NCBI GenBank assembly: GCA_964387025.1
Contig: CAYLUZ010000002.1
Span: forward strand, 310,001-374,000
Origin: PNON01 sp964387025
GTDB lineage: Bacteria; Chloroflexota; Anaerolineae; Anaerolineales; Anaerolineaceae
Direction: 5' to 3'
Length of the DNA: 64,000 nucleotides
A program made the position numbers and the translations under genes. Of the stretch, positions 16,985 through 25,239 are shown one piece after another; position 1 is the stretch's first letter, and every line of letters starts with the position of its first letter. The notes under the pieces were generated by a model. The model was not told the origin of the DNA. It worked only from the letters and a program-made list of their open reading frames with translations, and did no database searches.

Positions 16985-17150
16985 AATATAAATTATTCGT
17001 GCCGGCGTTTGCGGTGCATCTCCGAAGTTTTCAGGTAGGGTGGGCTCAACATACTGCCCTTTAGGGTCAGCCCACCGTCCCACCCGTGCGAATATTTCCC
17101 CGCATCCTCCACGGAGACCTGCGGTCAACCCCTACCCCATATAATAACCG
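16985..17150. repeat. Dispersed repeat blocks between cargo genes
   Basis: The 324-bp gap 16882-17205 holds three repeat pieces: GGCGTTTGCGGTGCATCTCC (relative at 16170), GTGGGCTCAACATACTGCCC...CAGCCCACC (relative at 8911-8955) and GCATCCTCCACGGAGACC, a broken form of the ATCCTCCGCGGATGAT palindrome. No TATAAT unit follows on the plus strand. Another piece of the palindrome is at 17511-17525 (AATCATCCGCGGAGACC). Confidence 0.55.
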
Positions 17151-17205
17151 GGATCTACATTTCACTCTGCCGCGGAGAGCGGACATAGACTCGAACGGAT
17201 ATTCC

Positions 17206-17436
17206 TTATATGGCTTCAATTTCCTCAATATCCAAACCACAGAGCCAAACAGCTCCTTCGGTACTATTAGTACATTCAACTACATATTTAGTTGGCAAAT
17301 CGGTAGCCTGTTGAATATCAACAACAGTTCCAATGTCACCAATTTGAGGGGGGCGCTTACTAAAAGTCCATACATCATATTCATTAACTGGATGAAGTAA
17401 TTTTATTACTCTAACACGGCTGAATTCAAGGATCAT
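17206..17436 (-). CDS. DUF4926-like small protein
   Basis: This 76-residue protein has the pattern IKLLHP...GDIGTVVDI...KYVVECTNSTEGAVWLCGLDIEEIE, which resembles DUF4926-family proteins: a short beta-barrel-like fold with a GxxGTVV turn. Members often occur as single genes near toxin-antitoxin or defence genes, but no function is established. It is alone here, on the minus strand. Confidence 0.5.
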   Translation of the reverse strand: MILEFSRVRVIKLLHPVNEYDVWTFSKRPPQIGDIGTVVDIQQATDLPTKYVVECTNSTEGAVWLCGLDIEEIEAI

Positions 17437-17616
17437 TTTTGATTCCCCTAAAATGCAATAAATATTTTCGAAACTTTTGTTATATTTGCAATATGGGTTA
17501 ATTATAGCCCAATCATCCGCGGAGACCGGCTGTCATACCCTGTCCAGGAGAAAACACCGGTATATCACTTAGCTCCGGCGCGATCTAACTTTTATTAATA
17601 TATGTGATGGAATAAT

Positions 17617-18387
17617 CTATTTAATAACTTTAGTTACCCCTGATTTATCATCAACTTCTACCTTATAAGAAGATAAAGATTTAATATTATAAGATTTATC
17701 ATAAAATATACCCCATGTATTTCCCCTTTGGCCAATATCAAGCGTTGAATAAATATTACACATATTATTATTTATTTTTCTAATAGAATTTCCTCCTCCG
17801 TCATCGACAAGCTTAAGTATTGTATCGATAGAATAATTCAATTCCTTTAAGTCAACACCCGCGATTTTATCATTTCCGTTCAAGATTGAATATTCGGTGA
17901 GTTTTAAAATGCCAGCTCGTGGTTCAATGGTCATTCGATAAAAATTTCTATCGATACTATTATTTCCTGGTACTGTTGAATTTTCCCTCTTAGTCTCTTG
18001 GAATAATTCAACATAGAAAATTTGGAAGCCATGTTCAAAATCCTCGCAACTAACATTCGATGATAGTTCATCAATTTTTAAATTTTCTACTGATTTAATA
18101 TTCTTAGTTTCGAGAAATGCTTTAATTACAACCCAATATTCATTTTGATTCCACTTCACAGGGATTATGAGATTATCTGGTGTACTATATTCAGAAGATA
18201 CTTCATCGAAGATAGGGGGATGATTGTTGGTAATATCCTCAAGGATAATTTGCGGTTGGAAGTGAAAATATGTTGTCTCATATTCGGTTTTTATTGTTTG
18301 CCGACTAATAGAACAACTAACTATCAAAATAATAATTGTGAATATTAGGAAAATTATTAACAAGTTTTTGATTTGTTTTTTAATCAT
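17617..18387 (-). CDS. Lipoprotein of unknown function
   Basis: This 256-residue protein has a basic N-terminus, a long hydrophobic segment (LLIIFLIFTIIILIV) and a lipobox ending SC at about residue 26, so it is probably exported and lipid-anchored. The rest is polar with a central part (YWVVIKAFLETKNIKSVENL) and a C-terminal strand-rich part. I recognise no family. A GGAGGGAAATG context supports the ATG at 18387. It is the last cargo gene before the phage late region; 18388-18599 holds no gene I can support. Confidence 0.5.
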   Translation of the reverse strand: MIKKQIKNLLIIFLIFTIIILIVSCSISRQTIKTEYETTYFHFQPQIILEDITNNHPPIFDEVSSEYSTPDNLIIPVKWNQNEYWVVIKAFLETKNIKSVENLKIDELSSNVSCEDFEHGFQIFYVELFQETKRENSTVPGNNSIDRNFYRMTIEPRAGILKLTEYSILNGNDKIAGVDLKELNYSIDTILKLVDDGGGNSIRKINNNMCNIYSTLDIGQRGNTWGIFYDKSYNIKSLSSYKVEVDDKSGVTKVIK

Positions 18388-18599
18388 TTCCCTCCATTCG
18401 TGTTGGTTTATTCAAATCACCTTGTGACTTTCGATCCCTTGGGCATCTTCTCCTCCTGGGTAGAAGGCAGAGATGATGACTTCTTGGGGTAAGTATACCG
18501 CAATCATCCGCAGAGTCAGAATGATATGATTATCCTCAATGAGGGTACTTTAGGCATCACATAATACTAAACCCAGTATCGTTGGAATGTCTGATCGTA

Positions 18600-19394
18600 T
18601 TACACCTTGCTCCAGGCATCTTCCAGCTCATGCAGTCTCTCCAAAAACGCCGGCAGCCGGTCCACCGCAATAGGTTGCTCTTCAACGGGTGTGCTTGCTT
18701 TCACGCCCCACCAATTCTTTAGCTCATTCAACGATCCATTCCAGATGGAAATATCCATCGCATGGCCGGCACAACCAGGCAGCGTCCACTTGTCCCCTGA
18801 GATCTGCCATAACTTAACCAGTCCGGGAGAAACGTGGCTCGAACCGATTAGGTCTGCATCCGCAAACTTCACCGTTGCCAGTTTCGTTTTCAGGTCGCCC
18901 CAGGTTTGCGGGGTCTTTGATGGCTGTATAGAATTGGGGTATCTCGCCCACCAGTAATCCACATCCATCCTCCATGGATTGAGCAGACTAAGGAATCCAG
19001 CACCGGTATAGATTGCCGGCTTATACCCCGCATCCAGGCAGCATTGCAGGAAATAATAAACATCCTTGGCGTAATTTCCGGCGTTGTAACCGGATCCCAA
19101 ATATTTGACCTCGATATCCGGAAAGATTCGCGCTGGGCAGCCGGCCGGAATTTGTGATTTCAACCATTGCCAGTTCACCAATCCGTTCACCCAGGGATTA
19201 TAGACAAAATAAATGCTCTGCAGTTGGAAAGCCTCATTCTGCTCCCATTGGATCTTGAAATTTGCGTCCAAATGATGGCCTCCCGCCATACTGTTTATCC
19301 TGGAGATGATTCCAGCGCAGTTGTTGTCCACCAATGTGGGTTCGTCGATATCCCCGGACCCTTCCCATGCATCCAAAATGATCTGATATTCCAT
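18600..19394 (-). CDS. Phage endolysin, GH25-like muramidase
   Basis: This 264-residue protein starts with a predicted strand and DAWEGS and contains FPDIEV, a PAIYTGAGFL segment, YWWARYP and KLWQISGDKW...AMDISIWNGS. That order (Asp on strand 1, D-x-E, YT, WxARY, LWQ, D-x-S/N) is typical of glycoside hydrolase family 25 lysozymes, which cut peptidoglycan. No signal peptide is present, so it needs a holin. The holin-like genes are far away at the other end of the late operon (35465-36185). GAAGGA precedes the ATG. Confidence 0.75.
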   Translation of the reverse strand: MEYQIILDAWEGSGDIDEPTLVDNNCAGIISRINSMAGGHHLDANFKIQWEQNEAFQLQSIYFVYNPWVNGLVNWQWLKSQIPAGCPARIFPDIEVKYLGSGYNAGNYAKDVYYFLQCCLDAGYKPAIYTGAGFLSLLNPWRMDVDYWWARYPNSIQPSKTPQTWGDLKTKLATVKFADADLIGSSHVSPGLVKLWQISGDKWTLPGCAGHAMDISIWNGSLNELKNWWGVKASTPVEEQPIAVDRLPAFLERLHELEDAWSKV

Positions 19395-19416
19395 TATTTT
19401 CCTTCTCTTTCTTTTA

Positions 19417-19452
19417 CCCTCTCCAAATATCCCGCAGGGTATTTGGGGAGGG
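19417..19452. repeat. Late-operon hairpin PH1
   Basis: CCCTCTCCAAATA and TATTTGGGGAGGG (one G-T pair) form a stem of 13 bp with a 10-base loop, followed by GCTAGGGAGGGG. It lies between endolysin and tail-tip protein. Confidence 0.7.
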
Positions 19453-19475
19453 CTAGGGAGGGGCCAAAGCAGGCT

Positions 19476-20552
19476 CTATATTTCATAGAATATTTCAAAA
19501 TCGATGCCCTTGTTTCCGGATGCGGTCCATGTCGTGCTGGTCATATCTTTGTAACAGGTAAGGGTAGTCGATCCGGCCGTAGTTACAACGCGGCCCGGAT
19601 AGGCCAATGCCACACTGTTGTCCAATAGCCATCTTGACATTCCCTCGGTGGCAAATGCTGGAGCAACCGGGATACTAAAGGTCATATTGACGCTGTTACT
19701 AGTGGCAGAGGTTTGGTTGACTTGTAGTCTCATCATTCGACCGACAAGGCTAAATCTTGCTCTAGTGACCGGAGTTCCGCTCCATCCAACCAAAGTTGGC
19801 AGCCAGTTGAAAAATCCGGGGAACCCGGTCGGGCTGGTCGCATGGCTGTAATAATTCAGGGATATGGCAGCATTTTCTAGTGTGTAATCTGACCCTCCGA
19901 GGATCGTTAGCAGAGTATCCGCAACCGCCACGATATAAAAATATTTGATCCCTGTTGTGGTCGTGCCAATATAAACCATCGGATTGGTGGTGGTGTGGTT
20001 AAGCGCCAAAACATCCACAGTGATGCTGGTATTTGCCACAACAGCAGTGATGATGGCAACTTCTGATCCGGCAGATGAGCTGACCAGCACTTTGTTGCCC
20101 ACATTGAAACCTGCTGTGGCTGCCATATTCAGAACAATACTACTTCCAGCTGCCGGATCATTAGTGTATGCCTGGCTGCGAGCCTGTGTCAGTTTGATCT
20201 TGTCACCCACCGAATAGATACTCGCTGCCCCGGATGGTACTGTGATGGTGGTGACACTGGCGTAGCTCCAGGATGTTCCAGGTGACTGCCAACCATCCAT
20301 TCCTGAAGGCAAAGATGTTCCAACAACCGTACTTCCAGATCGAATCAGAGCCTGACCATCGGCTATTGCACCGAATGTCAAAGTCGTGGGACCACCCGAC
20401 TCTTTTACCTTCGTAACTCCATTTACCAATAACTGCGTTTCCACTGCTGAGACTTCGTCATATATAGAATTTACCTGAGCTGCTTGCGCCTGGTCAATTC
20501 CATCAACTAATGCTGTCCATGTTTTTACCGCTCCAGGAAAACTTGCTGCCAT
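19476..20552 (-). CDS. Phage tail-tip / fibre-like structural protein
   Basis: I chose the ATG at 20552 (GAGGAAGAAA upstream), which gives 358 residues. The N-terminus (PGAVKTWTALVDGIDQAQAAQVNSIYDEVSAVET) is a helical segment of a kind seen in tail-fibre or baseplate-associated proteins. The middle is beta-rich with V/T/S-rich repeats, and the C-terminus contains WTASGNKGIDFEIFYEI. It follows the tail hub genes and precedes the endolysin, where host-recognition proteins sit. Receptor specificity cannot be read from sequence. Confidence 0.6.
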   Translation of the reverse strand: MAASFPGAVKTWTALVDGIDQAQAAQVNSIYDEVSAVETQLLVNGVTKVKESGGPTTLTFGAIADGQALIRSGSTVVGTSLPSGMDGWQSPGTSWSYASVTTITVPSGAASIYSVGDKIKLTQARSQAYTNDPAAGSSIVLNMAATAGFNVGNKVLVSSSAGSEVAIITAVVANTSITVDVLALNHTTTNPMVYIGTTTTGIKYFYIVAVADTLLTILGGSDYTLENAAISLNYYSHATSPTGFPGFFNWLPTLVGWSGTPVTRARFSLVGRMMRLQVNQTSATSNSVNMTFSIPVAPAFATEGMSRWLLDNSVALAYPGRVVTTAGSTTLTCYKDMTSTTWTASGNKGIDFEIFYEI

Positions 20553-20569
20553 TTTCTTCCTCGCTTTCT

Positions 20570-20605
20570 CCCTCCCCATTTATTCCAAAGGATAAATGGG
20601 GAGGG
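20570..20605. repeat. Late-operon hairpin PH2
   Basis: CCCTCCCCATTTAT and ATAAATGGGGAGGG are a perfect 14-bp inverted repeat with an 8-base loop, followed by CTTGGGGTGGGGCC. It is nearly the same as PH8 at 28948-28983. Confidence 0.8.
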
Positions 20606-20627
20606 CTTGGGGTGGGGCCTTGGGGGG

Positions 20628-21086
20628 TTATACCCCGATTGCCATCCATGGAATATCTGCCGTTACGGTTATATTGGATCCAGCACCGATTTCAATGGAT
20701 ACCTGGTTTGCCAAAATTGCAGTATGTATCCTGAACGGAGCGAATGACCCGGAAACCGGGTCCGGAGCCCCCACAAGTACTATTGGTTTACCCGTAAATG
20801 CAACCGGGAAAGTGGCTACAACGGTTTTAATAGACTCGTTTGTAAATGTCATTCGAATAACACCCATTTGTATCGTCGGTGGTGATGCTGGTGTATAGTT
20901 GGTCGTTCCTTGTGTTTGCCAAACCGTTGAGCTCCCGCCTTGTCTTTTTGCAACTGCCAAAGCCGATGCCGCCAGGGTCAGTATCCGTGTTTCATGGTCG
21001 CTCAAGTTGTCTCGCATATAAGTATTGTTGTTCGCAGCAGACCACGAATCTCCGGTTGCCACGGTTGGAACGATGGAATAGCTCAT
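20628..21086 (-). CDS. Phage tail-tip-associated protein
   Basis: This 152-residue protein begins with a segment common at the N-terminus of small tail proteins (VPTVATGDSWSAANNNTYMRDN) and continues with a helical and then beta-rich part. The ATG at 21086 overlaps the TGA stop of the preceding gene (ATGA), with GAGGTGAAG upstream, so translation is coupled. A part of the tail tip is likely from position; no finer assignment is possible. Confidence 0.55.
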   Translation of the reverse strand: MSYSIVPTVATGDSWSAANNNTYMRDNLSDHETRILTLAASALAVAKRQGGSSTVWQTQGTTNYTPASPPTIQMGVIRMTFTNESIKTVVATFPVAFTGKPIVLVGAPDPVSGSFAPFRIHTAILANQVSIEIGAGSNITVTADIPWMAIGV

Positions 21087-21493
21087 TCTTCACCTCGTTT
21101 CCAGTTGCGCGGTTCGCCGATCGGCACCGCCTTGAATTGTTGATCGATCTTATCCATCCCGCCCACTTTGTTCACTGGTCGCGCCATCACCTCATCCTCG
21201 ATTGCCTTCCGGTCCTCCGGGAAGATCACCTGCCTTGCCCTCCCGCTCACTGCAGCATTTCCACACGAAATGCAGAAGAAGATCGGTTCATCCGGGTCCA
21301 CATATTCAGCTCCGCCGCATTCGCAGTCAGCCAGCCAGCGTCCAAAATCGATCCTGGCGATCACCGGCTTTCCTGCCAGTCTGTCATTGGCGAAACTATG
21401 CTTATATCGTATGGCCAGCTTTTCAATGCGCTCTGCTACCGATCCATACCCTTCCCTGTCTGCCAGGTCTTTTGCTGTGATCACCTTGTCCAT
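21083..21493 (-). CDS. Phage protein with zinc-ribbon-like motif
   Basis: From the ATG at 21493 (GAGGTGAAT upstream; a GTG at 21499 is less likely) this is 136 residues. The centre carries CECGG...FFCISCG, two Cys pairs that could bind zinc. It lies between tail hub and tail-tip genes with ATGA coupling to the next gene. I recognise no family. A zinc-binding structural or assembly role is a guess. Confidence 0.5.
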   Translation of the reverse strand: MDKVITAKDLADREGYGSVAERIEKLAIRYKHSFANDRLAGKPVIARIDFGRWLADCECGGAEYVDPDEPIFFCISCGNAAVSGRARQVIFPEDRKAIEDEVMARPVNKVGGMDKIDQQFKAVPIGEPRNWKRGEE

Positions 21494-21500
21494 ATTCACC

Positions 21501-23015
21501 TCATGAAAAATAAGAAGTCAGCCCGATCAATGTCGGGAAAATCCAATAAACATCTGCTACGTCCTCCACCGGCTCCAGCGTGATCGTTGTAACCACTTCC
21601 TGGCATGTCTCATCACCCCGGCTTGCCTGTTTGATGCTCCCAATGCGATAAGCTCCATCCACTTCCTGCTCCTCCAGGAGCAAACTGATCCGGTCGAATA
21701 GATCTGCTGTGTATTGAATGTCCGGCCGTGAGTTGATTCGTATCACCGGGTATTTCCTTACACCGGCAAGAAGATCCATAATGGTCTCTGCCAATGTGAT
21801 TCCCAGGTTGGTATTTTGCAGCCATTTACTGTTCAAACTGAACGTCCGATTCCCGTAGGTTCCAACACTGGCACTATCCACTTTATTGATTCTCACAGCG
21901 GCAGGAACACTCAAAGCATCCCCTCGTATCTTCAGCAGGTAGATAAATCCGCTGAATGCACTCCTGTTTGTGATGGTGAATTTCACGCTTTCACCAAATA
22001 TGGTGGCAGTGACTGTGAAAGAAGCGGTCAGGTTTGTTCCTGAACCATCTGAAGCCGTATTCATGCTGTAATCCGTCGTCGCTACCGGGTTGATAACACC
22101 TGTAGCTGCGCATGATTCACCGTTATATTTGAAACTTCCCCAGATCTCGATCGTCTCGCCGGCTCCCACAGACGGTTTATCCCACAATGTCCAAAGATCA
22201 GCAGTTGCCTGTCTTACCAGCGGGTTGACGATCACATCAATGTTATTCCGGATCACATCCCACGGCTGATTGATGGACATATCCTTAAGCAGCACATCCT
22301 GGGTAAGGTTGAGAACAGCCGAGACCACCTTTGACCTGGAGTAATATTTTGCCTTCCCGTCTGCTGCAATAAAGAAAGTGCCAAAACTCGCATCACATAA
22401 TTTTTGAATTGCCTCCGTCGCCTTCTCCTGATTCACCCACCAGTACCCGATCACATCCAGCAGGCTGTCGATACTGTAAGCCGTATATCCCACCGAATTC
22501 AAAATGGTCGTGATCGCATCCGACACTTTGATATTGGCGTTTAAAGCAATAGTGGTTTCCTGCTCTTTCAACTTTCTCATCCCGTCAACAGCCGAGATCT
22601 GTACAGTCTCCTCAGCAGCAAATGGACGAATATCTTCAATTTCCCCGGTAAAAACAGGGTAACTTGTCAATGTGGAACAATTCTGGACAATGAATTGGAT
22701 CTTCCGGCCGGGTAATACATTGGGGTATAGCGGGCTCTTGTTGTTGTACGCGTCATACCTTCCATCCGAATTATCCAGGCTGATATTCAGCCCGCCAATC
22801 TGCACCGGTTCCAAACCATTGCCATTGTTATTGAGAACATTCCCCCGCCCGCGATCGGATGACCACGAAAGCATGCGACCGGCTTCATTGCTCCCATCCA
22901 ATCCTCCGTCTCCATCCCAGTCAATCAGCACGCCATACCGGATATTCGGATAGATTCCAGCAGCCGCCCCATAGATCGTCCCATCTCCCAGTCTGAACTC
23001 ACCCCAGTATGCCAT
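21501..23015 (-). CDS. Phage tail hub / baseplate-like protein
   Basis: This 504-residue protein starts with a structural-type N-terminus (WGEFRLGDGTIYG, DWDGDGGLDG). It then has features of tail-hub proteins: GLNISLDNSDGRYD, PGRKIQFIV, FTGEIEDIRP, VQISAVDGMRKL and an ISDAIT-like helix. Such proteins cap the tail tube and connect to the tip. It follows the tape-measure gene directly, sharing one base (TAATG), the usual place for the distal tail protein or hub. Asp/Gly-rich residues near 33-43 could bind calcium. Confidence 0.65.
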   Translation of the reverse strand: MAYWGEFRLGDGTIYGAAAGIYPNIRYGVLIDWDGDGGLDGSNEAGRMLSWSSDRGRGNVLNNNGNGLEPVQIGGLNISLDNSDGRYDAYNNKSPLYPNVLPGRKIQFIVQNCSTLTSYPVFTGEIEDIRPFAAEETVQISAVDGMRKLKEQETTIALNANIKVSDAITTILNSVGYTAYSIDSLLDVIGYWWVNQEKATEAIQKLCDASFGTFFIAADGKAKYYSRSKVVSAVLNLTQDVLLKDMSINQPWDVIRNNIDVIVNPLVRQATADLWTLWDKPSVGAGETIEIWGSFKYNGESCAATGVINPVATTDYSMNTASDGSGTNLTASFTVTATIFGESVKFTITNRSAFSGFIYLLKIRGDALSVPAAVRINKVDSASVGTYGNRTFSLNSKWLQNTNLGITLAETIMDLLAGVRKYPVIRINSRPDIQYTADLFDRISLLLEEQEVDGAYRIGSIKQASRGDETCQEVVTTITLEPVEDVADVYWIFPTLIGLTSYFS

Positions 23016-24490
23016 TAAGTGGACCTCATCGCCTTTCGGATCATGGGCAGCAATACATTTTCTGCCTCTGCCAGAGTGGCCAGCGAGACCAATGGAGAAT
23101 AGTTGAACACCAGATTCCCCCCCACCTGGCTTAGAGGAACGATTCTGCCATTAGATTGTGGAACAAATAATTCCGGAATACCTTCTTCCCCCACCCAATA
23201 TGGTGTTTCTGCAGAAACATCCCCGCCTTTCGCGCGGCCTGAAGGAGTCCCCCCGGTGCTGTAAGCGCCAGGTGCATAACCCGGGTGGCTTGCTAGAAAT
23301 GCCGCCAAATAATCGGTATGATAATCACCGGTGATCTTGAAATCTGTGGTTACTGTGACTTTTTTATCCTTCATGCCGGCAATGGCTGTTTTCTCACCTT
23401 CTACACTTTGGGTCGCAGCTCCTGTGGATTTTGCAACAGCCCATTGGCTTTCGGTGAGTATGTCATTTTTTGCTTTATAAATAGATAAAAACGCTGCAGT
23501 ATTGGTCTGTTTCAATGCCAGTTTCTCTGTCCGTTCGATGGTATCCTGGAGCTCGTTTTTGTACTGGCGGTAAGAGGTCGATGTCGTTAATACTTCTTGA
23601 GCATGTTCCTTCCAAGCCGTGGTGACCCTATCCCCCATCGTCAGCAATAATTCCATTGCCTGCGCAGCTTGAGTCAATATGGGGATCGTTTTTTCTCCAA
23701 CCGCCATGCTCATTCCATCGATGGCCTCATTCAAATTGTTCTGGGCAGTTGTATAGTCCTTCGCCTTTTGAATGGCATCTTCATCCAGGATCAACTTTTG
23801 GCTGATGGCCGCTGCATTCGCCTTGATGATTTCAGGACCCAATTCCAGGATCTTGTACATCTCGGTATTTTTCTCACCGAAGTTTTCCATCAGGAAGGTG
23901 GATCGCTCCAATCCTGGAGCCAGTTTGAGGTATTCTTCAGACGACCTGGCCAGCATTGCAATATTGGGCTCTAACCCTTTTTTCGCTGCAAATTCAAGGC
24001 TTTTGCTTAATTCATCGAATGTAATATGGGCTGCACCCGCCATTTGGATCATTCGACTGGTTTGTTCTGCATTCGCTCCGGAAAGTGCCGATAGATCTCT
24101 GACCTGGCCGGCATAGATAACAAATTTCCCCACCGTCTTATCAACCGCCCCTTCCAGGATCTGGAAATATTGCCTGGCCTGCTGGACCGAATTCCATAGC
24201 TCGGTCATGCTCAGTGAGCTTTGAGCTGCTGCCGGTCCTGCCTCATTTAGTTTCTGGTTGGCTTTTGTTTGTTCCTGGGCTAATAAATAAGCTGCACTGG
24301 CAGCTTTTTTTTCCTCATCTGTCAGATTTTTAAGTTGATCCTTGGCGGCTTTATTGGCTGCCATCCGCTCTTCCTGGGCTGCCACCTTTCCAAGGGCTTC
24401 GGTATACTTGATCGCCTCCAGGGTCGCATCTCGCACCCCTGCAGGATCATCCGTTGTATTAATTTTGATTTCGAAGGCACTACTCGCCAT
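23015..24490 (-). CDS. Tail tape measure protein (short)
   Basis: This 491-residue protein is mostly helical and Ala/Gln-rich, with a long amphipathic central region. Its C-terminus has the pattern typical of tape measure proteins: a Gly-rich stretch, then TPYWVGEEGIPELFVPQ and IVPLSQVGGN. It follows the tail chaperone pair and precedes the hub, as expected. It is short for the family, implying a short siphovirus tail if the usual residue-per-length rule holds. No membrane-spanning stretch is obvious. GAGGAAAT precedes the ATG. Confidence 0.75.
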   Translation of the reverse strand: MASSAFEIKINTTDDPAGVRDATLEAIKYTEALGKVAAQEERMAANKAAKDQLKNLTDEEKKAASAAYLLAQEQTKANQKLNEAGPAAAQSSLSMTELWNSVQQARQYFQILEGAVDKTVGKFVIYAGQVRDLSALSGANAEQTSRMIQMAGAAHITFDELSKSLEFAAKKGLEPNIAMLARSSEEYLKLAPGLERSTFLMENFGEKNTEMYKILELGPEIIKANAAAISQKLILDEDAIQKAKDYTTAQNNLNEAIDGMSMAVGEKTIPILTQAAQAMELLLTMGDRVTTAWKEHAQEVLTTSTSYRQYKNELQDTIERTEKLALKQTNTAAFLSIYKAKNDILTESQWAVAKSTGAATQSVEGEKTAIAGMKDKKVTVTTDFKITGDYHTDYLAAFLASHPGYAPGAYSTGGTPSGRAKGGDVSAETPYWVGEEGIPELFVPQSNGRIVPLSQVGGNLVFNYSPLVSLATLAEAENVLLPMIRKAMRST

Positions 24491-24525
24491 ATTTCCTCTT
24501 CATTTTCCCTCTCCATCCCTTCTTC

Positions 24526-24558
24526 CCCCTAAATAACCCGAAGGGGATTTGGGGGGAC
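24526..24558. repeat. Late-operon hairpin PH3
   Basis: CCCCCTAAAT pairs with ATTTGGGGGG (one mismatch) around a loop containing AACCCGAAGGGG. It lies between the tape measure gene and the tail chaperone extension. Confidence 0.6.
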
Positions 24559-24567
24559 TGAGGGGGT

Positions 24568-25166
24568 TTATGCTCCCAGATCTTTCATCCTCTTAACTTC
24601 ATTTACCATCGCCATCAGGTCCGGATGACTATTCACCCAATCTTTGTGATGCTCAACATCCCGTTGCCTGTAAGCCTTATGCGCAAACCAGTAGTTATAC
24701 AAAACCGTCATCCTCCCAATCAACCCGGCCGGTTGGTCCTCCAATCCGCCCCCGCGTGGTGGGAGTCCTCCCATAGCTTTTGATTGCCACATCTTTCGTA
24801 ATTCCACCGGCGGCTCAGCATCCTTCTTCCCTTCTCCGCAAGCAGCGGCCGCCAGGATCAGTTTTTTGGTATGGTCGTAAATTCTTTATATAAAGCATCC
24901 ACCTTTTCAGAGATGAACATCACCACCCGTGGATCCATCTGCCCAACCTCTTCGGCTTTCAATTCATCTATGCGCTTATCGTTGATATACACCTCGATCC
25001 AACCGGCTTGAACTGCCGATAGCACATTCGCAGAACGCCCGAGCGCCGGTGTATCCGTGGGCATTTTCCAAAACACACTTTGAAACGCCTCCAGATCTGC
25101 CTGGGTGATCACTTCCTTCACCACCACCTTCACCTTCAGCGTCCTATTTTCCAACTCTTCCTTCAT
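24568..25166 (-). CDS. Tail assembly chaperone G-T fusion by -1 frameshift
   Basis: The 102-residue protein ending at 24858 closes with CCA AAA AAC TGA. The heptamer A AAA AAC (24867-24861), directly before the stop, is a canonical -1 slippery site. After slipping one base back, the frame reads AAA CTG ATC CTG and stays open through GGAGAAGGG and GCCGCCGGTGGAA to the stop at 24568. That adds 97 residues for a 199-residue product. The extension would otherwise have no proper start (a GTG at 24807). This matches gpG/gpGT-type tail chaperones in gene order and design, just before the tape measure gene. Confidence 0.75.
24858..25166 (-). CDS. Tail assembly chaperone, zero-frame product
   Basis: This 102-residue protein has GGAGGAAAG before its ATG. 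It is a small mixed-fold protein (VKVVVKEVITQADLEAFQSV at the start) ending FTTIPKN. Such proteins bind the tape measure protein during tail assembly and are not part of the mature virion. It is the unslipped product; the slippery site overlaps its last two codons. I base the function on position and on the frameshift design, since these proteins are poorly conserved. Confidence 0.65.
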   Translation of the reverse strand: MKEELENRTLKVKVVVKEVITQADLEAFQSVFWKMPTDTPALGRSANVLSAVQAGWIEVYINDKRIDELKAEEVGQMDPRVVMFISEKVDALYKEFTTIPKN

Positions 25167-25182
25167 CTTTCCTCCAAGTTTT

Positions 25183-25215
25183 CCCTCTCCAAATATCTTT
25201 AGTATTTGGGGAGGG
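25183..25215. repeat. Late-operon hairpin PH4
   Basis: CCCTCTCCAAATA and TATTTGGGGAGGG form the same stem as PH1, here with a 7-base loop, followed by GTTGGGGTGGGGCC. It lies between the tail tube and chaperone genes. Confidence 0.75.
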
Positions 25216-25239
25216 GTTGGGGTGGGGCCAGGGATGGGG

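Noticed and set aside
17437..17616. Small gene upstream of 17206-17436
   Set aside because: The gap has a broken palindrome piece and no frame with start, ribosome-binding site and length to support a gene.
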